NCBI GenBank assembly: GCA_937910355.1 | Contig: CALEPA010000165.1 | Coordinates: 15,758-79,757, forward strand | DNA length: 64,000 nucleotides | Source of the DNA: JADFRD01 sp913009735 | GTDB lineage: Bacteria > Fidelibacterota > Marinisomatia > Marinisomatales > TCS55 | Direction: 5' to 3' | Part shown: piece after piece, positions 42,519 to 51,486 of the stretch | Position numbering within the stretch: position 1 is the first letter of the stretch | Layout: each line of letters opens with the position of its first letter | Translations under genes and position numbers: made by a program | Notes under the pieces: model-generated | What the model was told of the DNA's origin: nothing | The model's database searches: none | The model's input: only the letters and a program-made list of their open reading frames with translations

Positions 42519-45500
42519 TTATTCGTTGAGGATTATCCCCAATCGATCTGCAACGTGAAGGTTGTAAATATTCTGAAAATCCATTATTTCCTGTGCTTTG
42601 GGTACTATATTTATAAAATAATCCTTTTGGTTTTCCCAGTCTGATATAATTTGAGTTGCTATGCCCGAGCCTGTATGAAAAATATGGTTTTTAAGCAAAC
42701 GCCTAACCAGGTTTTCATCGCTTAATGACAGTTCTTTTTCTTTTACAAACTCCTTATTAAGGCGGTAAGATACCGGATTGTTTTTTGAATAAATAAACGC
42801 CTGTCCACCCGTCATCCCTGCGCCGAAATTATGTCCGATTTCCCCCAAAACAATAACCGTTCCTCGCGTCATATATTCACAACCATGATTTCCGATTCCT
42901 TCAATCACTGCCGATGCCCCGCTATTTCTAACAGCAATCCGTTCGCCCCCGCGGCCAGCCACAAAAAGAGTTCCACCTGTTGCGCCGTACAAGGCTACGT
43001 TTCCAATTAGAGTGTGCTCTTTTTTCTTACGCCGAACTGCAATGGGCATGCGGATGGTAATCAGTCCCCCGGATTGTCCTTTGCCAACATAATCATTTGC
43101 GACTCCTTTTAATCGCAATTCAACTCCATCAGAAAGATATGCGCCAAAACTCTGGCCCACGGTGCCTGACATTTGCACCTGAATACTGCCATTGAAATTT
43201 CCTTTTCCGTAGAGAAATGCAATTTCCCCAGATAGACGCGTGCCAATAGACCTCTGTGTATTATTAACAATTTTTGCAACAACCGCATGGCCATGAGTTA
43301 AAATAGCGCTTCTGACTTCATTAATAATTTCTTCATCGAGACTTGTGGCTTTTTGCCGTTCCTGAAATCTCACTTTAGCAGAAGAAGTAAGGGGTAACCC
43401 CTTTTTTGCGTTTGGATTGAATATAAACGAAAAATCTAAACCTTTTTTATACACATAATTTCGCAGCTTTGCATTGATTGCCAATAAATCAGTTCTGCCC
43501 ACCAGAGATTGTATGTCTTTAAATCCCAGTTTTGCTATTTCGCAACGGACTTCTTCACCAATATTTTCCAGGTATAGTTTAACGTTGTTGGCCCTGCCTT
43601 TAAATTTTTTCATATAATCGGCATCTTGCGTCGCTATTCCAGCGGGGCAAGTGTTTAAATGGCATTGTCTTGCCATAACACAGCCAAGAGCAATTAAAAT
43701 TGCAGTGCCAAAATCAAATTCTTCTGCCCCAAGAATCGTTGCCATTATTATATCAGACGCTTTCTTAATCCCCCCATCCACACGAAGCGTTACCTGGTCT
43801 CTGAGGTTGTTCGCAACAAGGGTTTGGTGTGTTTCGGCTAAACCCAACTCCCAGGGTAATCCTGTATGTTTAAGAGAACCCAGAGGGCTGGCGCCGGTTC
43901 CACCGTCTCCGCCGGATATTAAAATAATATCCGCCCCCGCCTTTACCACGCCGGAGGCCACAGTGCCCACGCCGGGTTGCGCAACAAGCTTTACCGATAT
44001 CCAGGCTCTGGGATTGACTTCCTTTAAATCATAGATTAGTTGTTTAATATCTTCAATGCTGTAGATATCATGATGCGGTGGAGGGGAAATAAGAGGCACT
44101 CCCGGGGTGGAAGATCTGGAATTTGCAATCTGCGCCGTGACTTTGTGGCCTGGCAATTGCCCGCCTTCTCCCGGCTTGGCTCCTTGCGCCATTTTGATTT
44201 GAATTTCTCTCGCCGCCGCAAGATATTCAACCGCAACCCCAAATCGTCCACTGGCTACTTGTTTTATATATGAGTTTACATTTTTATCGGGATTTGTTCT
44301 ACTATACCTGTCATCTAGTTCGCCCCCTTCACCCGTATTACTTCGACAGCCGGATAAGGCCATTCCCCTGGCAAGCTCCCTGTGGACTGTTTCAGAAATT
44401 GCTCCAAGAGATATTGCCCCTGACCCAAAACGCTTGAGAATTTTTTCCAGAGATTCGGTTCGATCCACAGCAATAGAGTCCCGTTTACTTTTGTATTGAA
44501 AAAGATCGCGCAAATAAATGGGAGAGGTTGGTTCAATGCTCTTTTTTGCTTTTTTATTTGCAACAAACTGTATGGCTTTGAATTCATCCGGAGAATAACC
44601 GTGAAGTTCCCCTCCTTTGCGAAACCTGAAAAATCCATGTTCAACAAATGCCGGCTCATTTTTTCCAAAAGCAACGTCGTGTTTGTGTTTTTGTCCATTT
44701 AATATGTGCTCTAAACCAATGCCGCTAATATCGCTGGTAATTGAGGGAAAATACTTCTTTAGAAAAGTCCTGGACAATCCCAGGGCATGAAACAACATAC
44801 TGCCATGGTAACTGCTGATGGTTGAAATACCCATTTTTGCCATAATCTTCAGCAGTCCTTTTTCAAGGGCATAGCGATAATTCCCCATTTTTTCCGGCCA
44901 GTTTTTATCGTCAACAAAATGTTCGCGAATCAACTCATAAGCCATATATGGATATACGGCGCTGGCTCCCAGTCCAATAAGAACCGCCACATGATGATCT
45001 TCCACCACATCGCCGGATAGACAAATTAACGACACGCGGCTTCTCAATTTTTTTTCAACAAGAAAATGATGGACAGCAGAAACAACCAGGGGCATAGGCA
45101 GTGGCAATCGTCCCTCTTTCAGCTCTTCATCGGTTAGAAATATAATACGGGAGCCTTGCTCTACTGTTTCCCGGCACTGTTGTTTAATTTTAGAGATGCG
45201 GGTTTCCATGTCACCGTTTATTGCACAATGACAAAAAATTCGCTTATAGGGATATCTGTTTTTCAACCTGTAAAGTTTCAATACTTCATTTGGAGACAAA
45301 ATTGGACTTTCAATCCGGATCGCCCCGTTAAAGGTGGGCCGTTCATCCAGCAAGTTGTTTTCTGATCCAAGATATTTAAACAGCGCCATGACCCCCCGCT
45401 CTCTTATAGAGTCGATTGGAGGATTGGTTACTTGTGCAAAAGACTGTTTAAAGTAATCGTAAAAACATCGGTCTTGTTTGGATATGACGGCCGGAGGCGT

Positions 45501-46994
45501 ATCGTCGCCCATAGAACCAATGGGCTCTCGTCCGCTGGTGGCCATGGGAATCAAATAACGGGTTAAATCTTCTTTTGACCAACCAAAGGCCACTCTTAAT
45601 CGAGGGTCGAATCCGGTTTCAGGTAACCTAAATATTCCGAATTCCTGTTGATGATTTTGCCTGGTTATTGTTGTTAAAAATTTCTCCAAAGATGCTGAAT
45701 ATGATTTTTTCCCGGCAACGATTCTTTTTAGATCGTGGTTATGAATTATGCCGTTTCCTTTTAGAGATACTGCAAATATTTCTCCCGCTCTCATATGGTG
45801 ATGTACCTCAAGGTTTTTATGGGCCACATCAATTATACCGGCTTCGGATGCCATTATTACTAATCCATCTTTAGTAATAGTATATCGTAAGGGACGCAAG
45901 CCGTTTCGATCCATTTTTGCAGCAACATATTCACCATCTGTAAATACGATGGCTGCGGGGCCATCCCACGGCTCCATAAAATTTTCATGGTATATATAAA
46001 AGCCTTTTAGTTCTTTGGGTATAAATTGATCATATTCATAAGGGTCGGGTATCATCATCATGGCGCTGCTGAATAAATCCCTTCCACTTCTTACCAAGAA
46101 TTCCAAGACATGATCAAAGCTTTCCGAATCGCTTCCTTTTTTATTTGTGATTGGCTTCAGCGATTCCAAGTCATCTTTCCAAAATTTTGATTTTATTTCC
46201 TGTTCCCGGGCTTTCATCCACAACCGGTTTCCTTTGATTGTATTAATTTCACCATTGTGCGCCAACGTTCTAAACGGCTGTGCCATAGACCATGTAGATT
46301 GGGTGTTTGTAGAAAATCGTTCATGGAAAACAGCCAGTTTAACTATGTATTTTTCATGGGTGAGGTCCTGGTAAAAATGATCAAGCTGGGAAGAGGACAT
46401 AAGCCCTTTATACACTATCGTTTTTGATGAGAGGGAACAAATGTATGATTTTTTCTTTTGATTCAGGATCTCTTTTTCTATTTCTTTTCTGAGCAAATAT
46501 AATCTTGATTCCAGCGGGCGATTGCTTTTTCTGGATTCTGTTAAAAAGAACTGAACAATGAACGGTTGGATGGATTGAGCCAAGTTCCCCAGCGCATTGG
46601 AATTCACTTTTACCTCCCTAAAAGCAATTAACTTAAACCCGCGCAATTCTACATGTGATTCTACTGTTTTTTTCAGCCATAAAAATTCCCGGGGAGTTGT
46701 AAAAACCATTCCGATTGCCAGTGTCCGGCGAAAGGGTACTTTTATACCTAATTCTTTATGAAGCACTTCCCGGAAAAACGGTTTGGGAATATCGGTAAGG
46801 ATTCCGGCGCCGTCTCCTGTTTCCTTATCGGCCGAGATGGCTCCCCTGTGGGCTAGTCTTTGTAATCCCTTTATCGCTAAGGGAAGAACTCTTTTTTCCG
46901 GCTTACCTGAAAGGGTTACAATAAATCCCGTTCCACATGCATCGTGAAACAATTCAGGGTCGAAAAATGGGTATATGTTTTTCTTATTTTTCAA
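42519..46994 (-). CDS. gltB: glutamate synthase large subunit
   Basis: 1491 aa. Transfers the amide of glutamine to 2-oxoglutarate. The first 20 residues are a propeptide removed to expose the catalytic Cys (ACGTGF). Domains: glutaminase (about residues 20-420), central domain, FMN/synthase domain with GGDGGTGASPLG, the [3Fe-4S] ligands in CVMARQCHLNTCPAG, and the C-terminal GXGXG helix (about 1230-1480). No gltD (NADPH subunit) is adjacent, so electrons may come from ferredoxin or from a GltD encoded elsewhere. It works with the glutamine synthetase encoded nearby. Confidence 0.96.
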   Translation of the reverse strand: MKNKKNIYPFFDPELFHDACGTGFIVTLSGKPEKRVLPLAIKGLQRLAHRGAISADKETGDGAGILTDIPKPFFREVLHKELGIKVPFRRTLAIGMVFTTPREFLWLKKTVESHVELRGFKLIAFREVKVNSNALGNLAQSIQPFIVQFFLTESRKSNRPLESRLYLLRKEIEKEILNQKKKSYICSLSSKTIVYKGLMSSSQLDHFYQDLTHEKYIVKLAVFHERFSTNTQSTWSMAQPFRTLAHNGEINTIKGNRLWMKAREQEIKSKFWKDDLESLKPITNKKGSDSESFDHVLEFLVRSGRDLFSSAMMMIPDPYEYDQFIPKELKGFYIYHENFMEPWDGPAAIVFTDGEYVAAKMDRNGLRPLRYTITKDGLVIMASEAGIIDVAHKNLEVHHHMRAGEIFAVSLKGNGIIHNHDLKRIVAGKKSYSASLEKFLTTITRQNHQQEFGIFRLPETGFDPRLRVAFGWSKEDLTRYLIPMATSGREPIGSMGDDTPPAVISKQDRCFYDYFKQSFAQVTNPPIDSIRERGVMALFKYLGSENNLLDERPTFNGAIRIESPILSPNEVLKLYRLKNRYPYKRIFCHCAINGDMETRISKIKQQCRETVEQGSRIIFLTDEELKEGRLPLPMPLVVSAVHHFLVEKKLRSRVSLICLSGDVVEDHHVAVLIGLGASAVYPYMAYELIREHFVDDKNWPEKMGNYRYALEKGLLKIMAKMGISTISSYHGSMLFHALGLSRTFLKKYFPSITSDISGIGLEHILNGQKHKHDVAFGKNEPAFVEHGFFRFRKGGELHGYSPDEFKAIQFVANKKAKKSIEPTSPIYLRDLFQYKSKRDSIAVDRTESLEKILKRFGSGAISLGAISETVHRELARGMALSGCRSNTGEGGELDDRYSRTNPDKNVNSYIKQVASGRFGVAVEYLAAAREIQIKMAQGAKPGEGGQLPGHKVTAQIANSRSSTPGVPLISPPPHHDIYSIEDIKQLIYDLKEVNPRAWISVKLVAQPGVGTVASGVVKAGADIILISGGDGGTGASPLGSLKHTGLPWELGLAETHQTLVANNLRDQVTLRVDGGIKKASDIIMATILGAEEFDFGTAILIALGCVMARQCHLNTCPAGIATQDADYMKKFKGRANNVKLYLENIGEEVRCEIAKLGFKDIQSLVGRTDLLAINAKLRNYVYKKGLDFSFIFNPNAKKGLPLTSSAKVRFQERQKATSLDEEIINEVRSAILTHGHAVVAKIVNNTQRSIGTRLSGEIAFLYGKGNFNGSIQVQMSGTVGQSFGAYLSDGVELRLKGVANDYVGKGQSGGLITIRMPIAVRRKKKEHTLIGNVALYGATGGTLFVAGRGGERIAVRNSGASAVIEGIGNHGCEYMTRGTVIVLGEIGHNFGAGMTGGQAFIYSKNNPVSYRLNKEFVKEKELSLSDENLVRRLLKNHIFHTGSGIATQIISDWENQKDYFINIVPKAQEIMDFQNIYNLHVADRLGIILNE

Positions 46995-47209
46995 ATGATG
47001 TTCAGTGTTAATAAAAAATTTTGGGGGAATATTATCTTAACAAATTGTTGGAACAATGAATTGAACTTTAATATTTTGAGATTGAGGCGGTTTTTGCCTT
47101 CAATGCCTATACGTTTTGTTTCTTAAATGTTTGGATTTCTTTTTGCGCCTGCTTTTTACCCCTTATATATTAAACCTTGAAAAACGATAATTCCAACAAC
47201 CATTATCAA

Positions 47210-47686
47210 TTAAGTAATATTGTGTAATTCTCTTAATGTTTTTAAGTCATTATTCATGCTTTCCTTATATGTTGAAAGCACAACATTGGATTGTGTTCTG
47301 GAAACGCCCGGCCAGTTTTGTATTTCATATAGAAAATCTTCAAGAGCCTGAGAATTTTTAACACGCACTTTCAAAATATGCGAACCGCCTCCGGTGATAG
47401 AATGACATTCTAATACAGCATCAGAGTCATTCGCTTTTCCAATAAAGTCACTGTACTGATCAGAATGTTCACTAATAATAAAGACAAAGGCTGTCAAATC
47501 AAGGCCAAGTTTTTTATGATCCAAAACAGCGGCAAATCCTGATATTAACCCTTTATCCGTTAATTTTTTTATCCGTTCACCTACTGCTGGAATGGACAGG
47601 TCAATTTCTTTGGCGATATCGCTTGCGGTAGAGCGCCCGTCTTTCTGAAGAATTTCTAATATTTGAATGTCCTTACTATCAAACAT
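47210..47686 (-). CDS. lrp: Lrp/AsnC family transcriptional regulator
   Basis: 158 aa. The N-terminal HTH reads DIQILEILQKDGRSTASDIA and KEIDLSIPAVGERIKKL (about residues 6-43). The RAM ligand-binding domain follows (FVFIISEHSDQYSDF, ITGGGSHILKVRV). Such feast/famine proteins sense amino acids as octamers. It lies upstream of gltB on the same strand, with 215 bases between, and is a good candidate regulator of glutamate synthase; that link is inference. Confidence 0.92.
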   Translation of the reverse strand: MFDSKDIQILEILQKDGRSTASDIAKEIDLSIPAVGERIKKLTDKGLISGFAAVLDHKKLGLDLTAFVFIISEHSDQYSDFIGKANDSDAVLECHSITGGGSHILKVRVKNSQALEDFLYEIQNWPGVSRTQSNVVLSTYKESMNNDLKTLRELHNIT

Positions 47687-47805
47687 ATGTACTACCTTTT
47701 TATTGTTATTGGAACTTATAGCCGAAATATTTTACTGAAAAGAGGATGTTTACTTATATTTATTTACAATTATACCTATCAATCTTGCAAATAATAACCA
47801 ATAGT

Positions 47806-50580
47806 TTAAAGATAGAACCCCCATTGCATCAATATCCGTACAGCAAAATTATTCTCTCCACGAACGGGATGGGAAACCCAGAACGGGAAATATAATCCAA
47901 TTTCCATCATGGTTTGCGATTCAAGACCAACCCCCGCCGCTATAAATATATCCTTACTTTTGTTCAACCGGTCAATGCGTTCAGATAAAGAACCCTTATT
48001 GTTGTCTGTAACGGCTCCGTCTATATAAATCATTGGCCAAGCGATTGCATTTGTTTCAAACCCCAAGCTGAATCCCGCACTAAAAATATTTTTATTCCAA
48101 TTTTTTTCATCAACGGTAATCCCGCGGAATAGCGGAATTTGGCCTTCTCTCTGTTGCCAAACTTTAGGAACAAATAATAATCTATAAGCCAATTCATTAC
48201 TTTCTCTGTCATCCCAGACAAAGGCCGCTTCACTGTGTAAATTAATAACAAATCCTGCAAGTTTATGTGTTTCATAACCAGAGGAAAAACCAATATCAAA
48301 AAACTCATTTTTATCCTGAAAGCCCCCAAGGGCATGTAGTTCAATGAGATATCTTTGAACCGATGAATAGGAAAATAACGTCCATTCCTCTTTTAGTTTT
48401 AAATTTTTACCAACGGACCACCAGTCCCCCGGCTCTGCGGCTGTATATTCCGTAGAAGACAGGGTTGTTATCAATCGCGAAAATGAAGACTTCCCATGAA
48501 CAGCGAAGTAGGATGTCTCTCCAATATAATTTACCAATGAAATTTTAGACCAGTTTTTTGGATATTCATATCCGATCTCTAAAGACCAATAAAGATTTTT
48601 TGTTGATTTCAGCGGAGTTCTATAATTCAGGCGTCCGCCCCAATTATGATTCGGGATTCCGGTTGAAAAGGTAATCTCAAAGTCAAACAGGTTTTGATAA
48701 AACGCCGGCATGATCGGCATAAGATTAATTCCTAATCCACCTGAAAAATATATTCCTGTTCGCCAGTTTCCGCGCCAATCTTTTTTCAGTTTTGGACGAT
48801 AATACACTTCATATGTTTCCCAAGTCGGTAATCCATATTCCGGCTGTAAGGTAATTTGTCGCGGCCAGCGGTTGTTAAAGCGATTACTGTCGAATATATG
48901 CCTGTTGGGATCTAAGTCAACAATTGTTATTGGCGAATTGGTTGTTATTTCTACGACGCTTTCCTTGTCTATCAATACATTTTCTAATATAGTGGAATCG
49001 CCATCATCCGTCACAATTAATACATCCACCGGTAATACCCATTCTCCTTGAAACGTTGTCTTGATAACGTTCCGCCAAGTACGATTTTTATTATACGTAC
49101 TTTCAACGTTTTCAATTATTAAATCGGTCCGAAGATTCGTTGTAAGCGCCAGCCGAAAATTATCAGCAATCTTACTGCTCGTATGTTTTTTAATAATTTC
49201 AATAAAGCTTTCTGCATCAGAAAGCCTACCGCTATATGTGTTATAATAATCCTGCATAATTGACCTCATCAGCGAATCGCCAATGGCCATATACAATATT
49301 TGTAGTGCATGATTTCCAACGATGTACTGGCTATAAATATTTGCTGCGTCTTCCCAGCGAAGCTGTTTCCCGGGTTCATACATAGGCGGTAAAGAATTAT
49401 CCCCCATTACTTCGCGCAGTAATTTTGTCCAATCTTCTACGGTCATTTTCTTCAATGTATCCCAAACATTTATTTCCGGAATTGGGTCCGATATTTTAAA
49501 GGCAGTTCTTTTACTTTTATGAGATTCTACAAACAACCAACTGGCAAATTCCGCAAAAGATTCATTTAACCATTTTTCTCTTATCTCATCGGTTTGAATT
49601 GTGTTTCCAAACCATTGGTGGGCCAGTTCATGATCCAACACGCGGCCGGGATCTATTCTATCCTGAAACATTATGTAGTTATTTAATGATACGGCCGGGG
49701 CGTTAAGTGAATAGCCAACGGTAATAACCAGCTTGTCCAACAAAGACCGCCCGAAGAAGCTTTCATAAAATGGAAGCAAATTTTCTAGTTGCTTTTTTGT
49801 TTTATCTACCAGGCCGGCTTGGTTAGCAGGCGTAATAATTTCTACTTTTGTTCCATTGATTTCCGTGGATGTTTTTTCTAATTCATTATATATCACAGCG
49901 CTAAAGCCGAGGGTATATTTGTCTTCGATAGTATATTGAATATAACCAGTTGATACTTCCGTTTGTTTTAATATTTTCGCAGAAGATCCAATATCATATT
50001 CATCCGGCAAGGTAAGCTTTATATTATATGACGCAAAATTGGAAAAAGGTTTTTGCTCCTTTTGTCTTCCATCTTGAATCCAGTTGTTACCCGTATAATA
50101 TTCTAAAACAGGGTAGAAGTGAACCGCGTTATAAATAATAGTGTCATTTTTTGACCCAAAAGTCGGAAATGCCGTATTGCGCCATGAACTGAAAAATGTT
50201 TTAAATGGAATATCTACCAGAACGGATTCTCCTTTTGAAATGGGAGGAGATAATTCAATTTTAATGACAACGCTGTCTTGACCGGAAATTTTTCCCAAGT
50301 GGGATGACCTGATTTTCCCGATTTCGGATAATGGAGAATTAGGATCGTTAGGTCGATAATATCCGTTACTTGCAACATGTATTAACAAATGATCCAAATC
50401 ATCATCAGTATTATTTACTACGCGAATACGGTTTACACCTTCCAGATATCCATTGCCGCGTTCAGAATTTGGATAAAAATAAATATCCAGATCATAAGAG
50501 ATATCTATGCCGCTATTTGCCAAGCATAAGGAAGATACAGTTATAATGAAAAATATCTGATTTCGAAAATAGTTAACCAC
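47806..50580 (-). CDS. M1 family metallopeptidase with a C-terminal barrel-like domain
   Basis: 924 aa. After a signal peptide (about residues 1-22) comes an M1 aminopeptidase domain with the zinc site HELAHQWFGN (His317, Glu318, His321) and the third ligand Glu340 in WLNES, exact H-E-x-x-H-x18-E spacing. The usual GAMEN exopeptidase motif is replaced by LNAPAVSLNNYIMF. Residues about 590-924 are a run of amphipathic strands ending VRILMQWGFYL, like an outer-membrane barrel. It follows a PorQ-like gene by 3 bases. Probably a surface or periplasm-facing peptidase held in the outer membrane. Confidence 0.8.
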   Translation of the reverse strand: MVNYFRNQIFFIITVSSLCLANSGIDISYDLDIYFYPNSERGNGYLEGVNRIRVVNNTDDDLDHLLIHVASNGYYRPNDPNSPLSEIGKIRSSHLGKISGQDSVVIKIELSPPISKGESVLVDIPFKTFFSSWRNTAFPTFGSKNDTIIYNAVHFYPVLEYYTGNNWIQDGRQKEQKPFSNFASYNIKLTLPDEYDIGSSAKILKQTEVSTGYIQYTIEDKYTLGFSAVIYNELEKTSTEINGTKVEIITPANQAGLVDKTKKQLENLLPFYESFFGRSLLDKLVITVGYSLNAPAVSLNNYIMFQDRIDPGRVLDHELAHQWFGNTIQTDEIREKWLNESFAEFASWLFVESHKSKRTAFKISDPIPEINVWDTLKKMTVEDWTKLLREVMGDNSLPPMYEPGKQLRWEDAANIYSQYIVGNHALQILYMAIGDSLMRSIMQDYYNTYSGRLSDAESFIEIIKKHTSSKIADNFRLALTTNLRTDLIIENVESTYNKNRTWRNVIKTTFQGEWVLPVDVLIVTDDGDSTILENVLIDKESVVEITTNSPITIVDLDPNRHIFDSNRFNNRWPRQITLQPEYGLPTWETYEVYYRPKLKKDWRGNWRTGIYFSGGLGINLMPIMPAFYQNLFDFEITFSTGIPNHNWGGRLNYRTPLKSTKNLYWSLEIGYEYPKNWSKISLVNYIGETSYFAVHGKSSFSRLITTLSSTEYTAAEPGDWWSVGKNLKLKEEWTLFSYSSVQRYLIELHALGGFQDKNEFFDIGFSSGYETHKLAGFVINLHSEAAFVWDDRESNELAYRLLFVPKVWQQREGQIPLFRGITVDEKNWNKNIFSAGFSLGFETNAIAWPMIYIDGAVTDNNKGSLSERIDRLNKSKDIFIAAGVGLESQTMMEIGLYFPFWVSHPVRGENNFAVRILMQWGFYL

Positions 50581-50583
50581 GAT

Positions 50584-51486
50584 TCAAAACTGAACCCCAA
50601 CTGCAAATCCCGTTATCCAACCACCGGGACCATAAGAGTACACGCTCGATTCAAAACGATACATGTCATAAACCCACACTAATCCTACTCCCAGATCCGT
50701 TAAAAAATTCTTAGACAAATTTTTATTTATTACCTGATCAAACCTGTTTGATGTCGTCCCAAATTTTAGTTGTAAACTATACGGTAGTTCAAAAATTCCG
50801 CCCAAACGAAAACTGTAATCATTCAAATTCAATTGATTGATCACGTCTAAACCGAGCTCGAGGGGTAAATAGGCAAGTTTTTTGGAGAACGAAATCACCA
50901 GGGAGGTTGGTAATGATTCTTCATTTCCAGAATATGTTTTTATTACCGAACCCATGTTCAATAGACTGACGCCAAATTTTGAATTAAGCTTCGATAAATT
51001 GAACAGAAACCCGCCGGAAAACGTCACCACCGTTGATTGTTTTTTTTCAAGCGTACTAAAAAATAATCCGGCGCTTATTCCCCACGAAACCGGCCATCGC
51101 TTTGAATGCCCGGCTGCTGCCCAATCTAACCACGTATCAGAGGCGCTGTAAAAATCCGTTTCTTGATTGTTTTCATCTCGACCTTCAAATAATCCATAAT
51201 TCAAATGGCGCAATCCATAGGTGGTCACAGAAGCTTCTCCGGGCAACGCTAAATGAAACGATTGGGCATTAATATCGGCTGGATATGACACGAAACTCAC
51301 ATCAAATTGTTTCTTCAGCGTCCAAAGAGCCGCCGGATTAACAACGTCTGATGTTACGTTGGAGAAGGCACCTCCGGATCCGGCTAAAGCCATACGGTTA
51401 GGATGATACCAGCTTTGCAGACCGGAGTACGTCGTCCCTCCTCCAAGCAAAATACCGACTGCTAAAATAATTGTCAAACCCCTCAT
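50584..51486 (-). CDS. PorV/PorQ-like outer-membrane protein
   Basis: 300 aa with a signal peptide. The beginning SWYHPNRMALAGSGGAFSNV followed by DVVNPAAL is the typical start of the PorV/PorQ family (FadL-fold barrels) and of related UPF0164 proteins. The rest is strands such as VSWGISAGLFFSTLE and it ends AVGVQF with terminal Phe. Family members are known in type IX secretion, but no other T9SS gene is visible here. Overlaps priA by 4 bases and precedes the M1 peptidase by 3, suggesting a shared transcript and perhaps a shared job. Confidence 0.6.
   Translation of the reverse strand: MRGLTIILAVGILLGGGTTYSGLQSWYHPNRMALAGSGGAFSNVTSDVVNPAALWTLKKQFDVSFVSYPADINAQSFHLALPGEASVTTYGLRHLNYGLFEGRDENNQETDFYSASDTWLDWAAAGHSKRWPVSWGISAGLFFSTLEKKQSTVVTFSGGFLFNLSKLNSKFGVSLLNMGSVIKTYSGNEESLPTSLVISFSKKLAYLPLELGLDVINQLNLNDYSFRLGGIFELPYSLQLKFGTTSNRFDQVINKNLSKNFLTDLGVGLVWVYDMYRFESSVYSYGPGGWITGFAVGVQF

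Noticed and set aside
50584..51486. Evidence for a type IX secretion locus
   Set aside because: A single PorQ-like gene is not enough; no porU, sprA or porKLMN is nearby.
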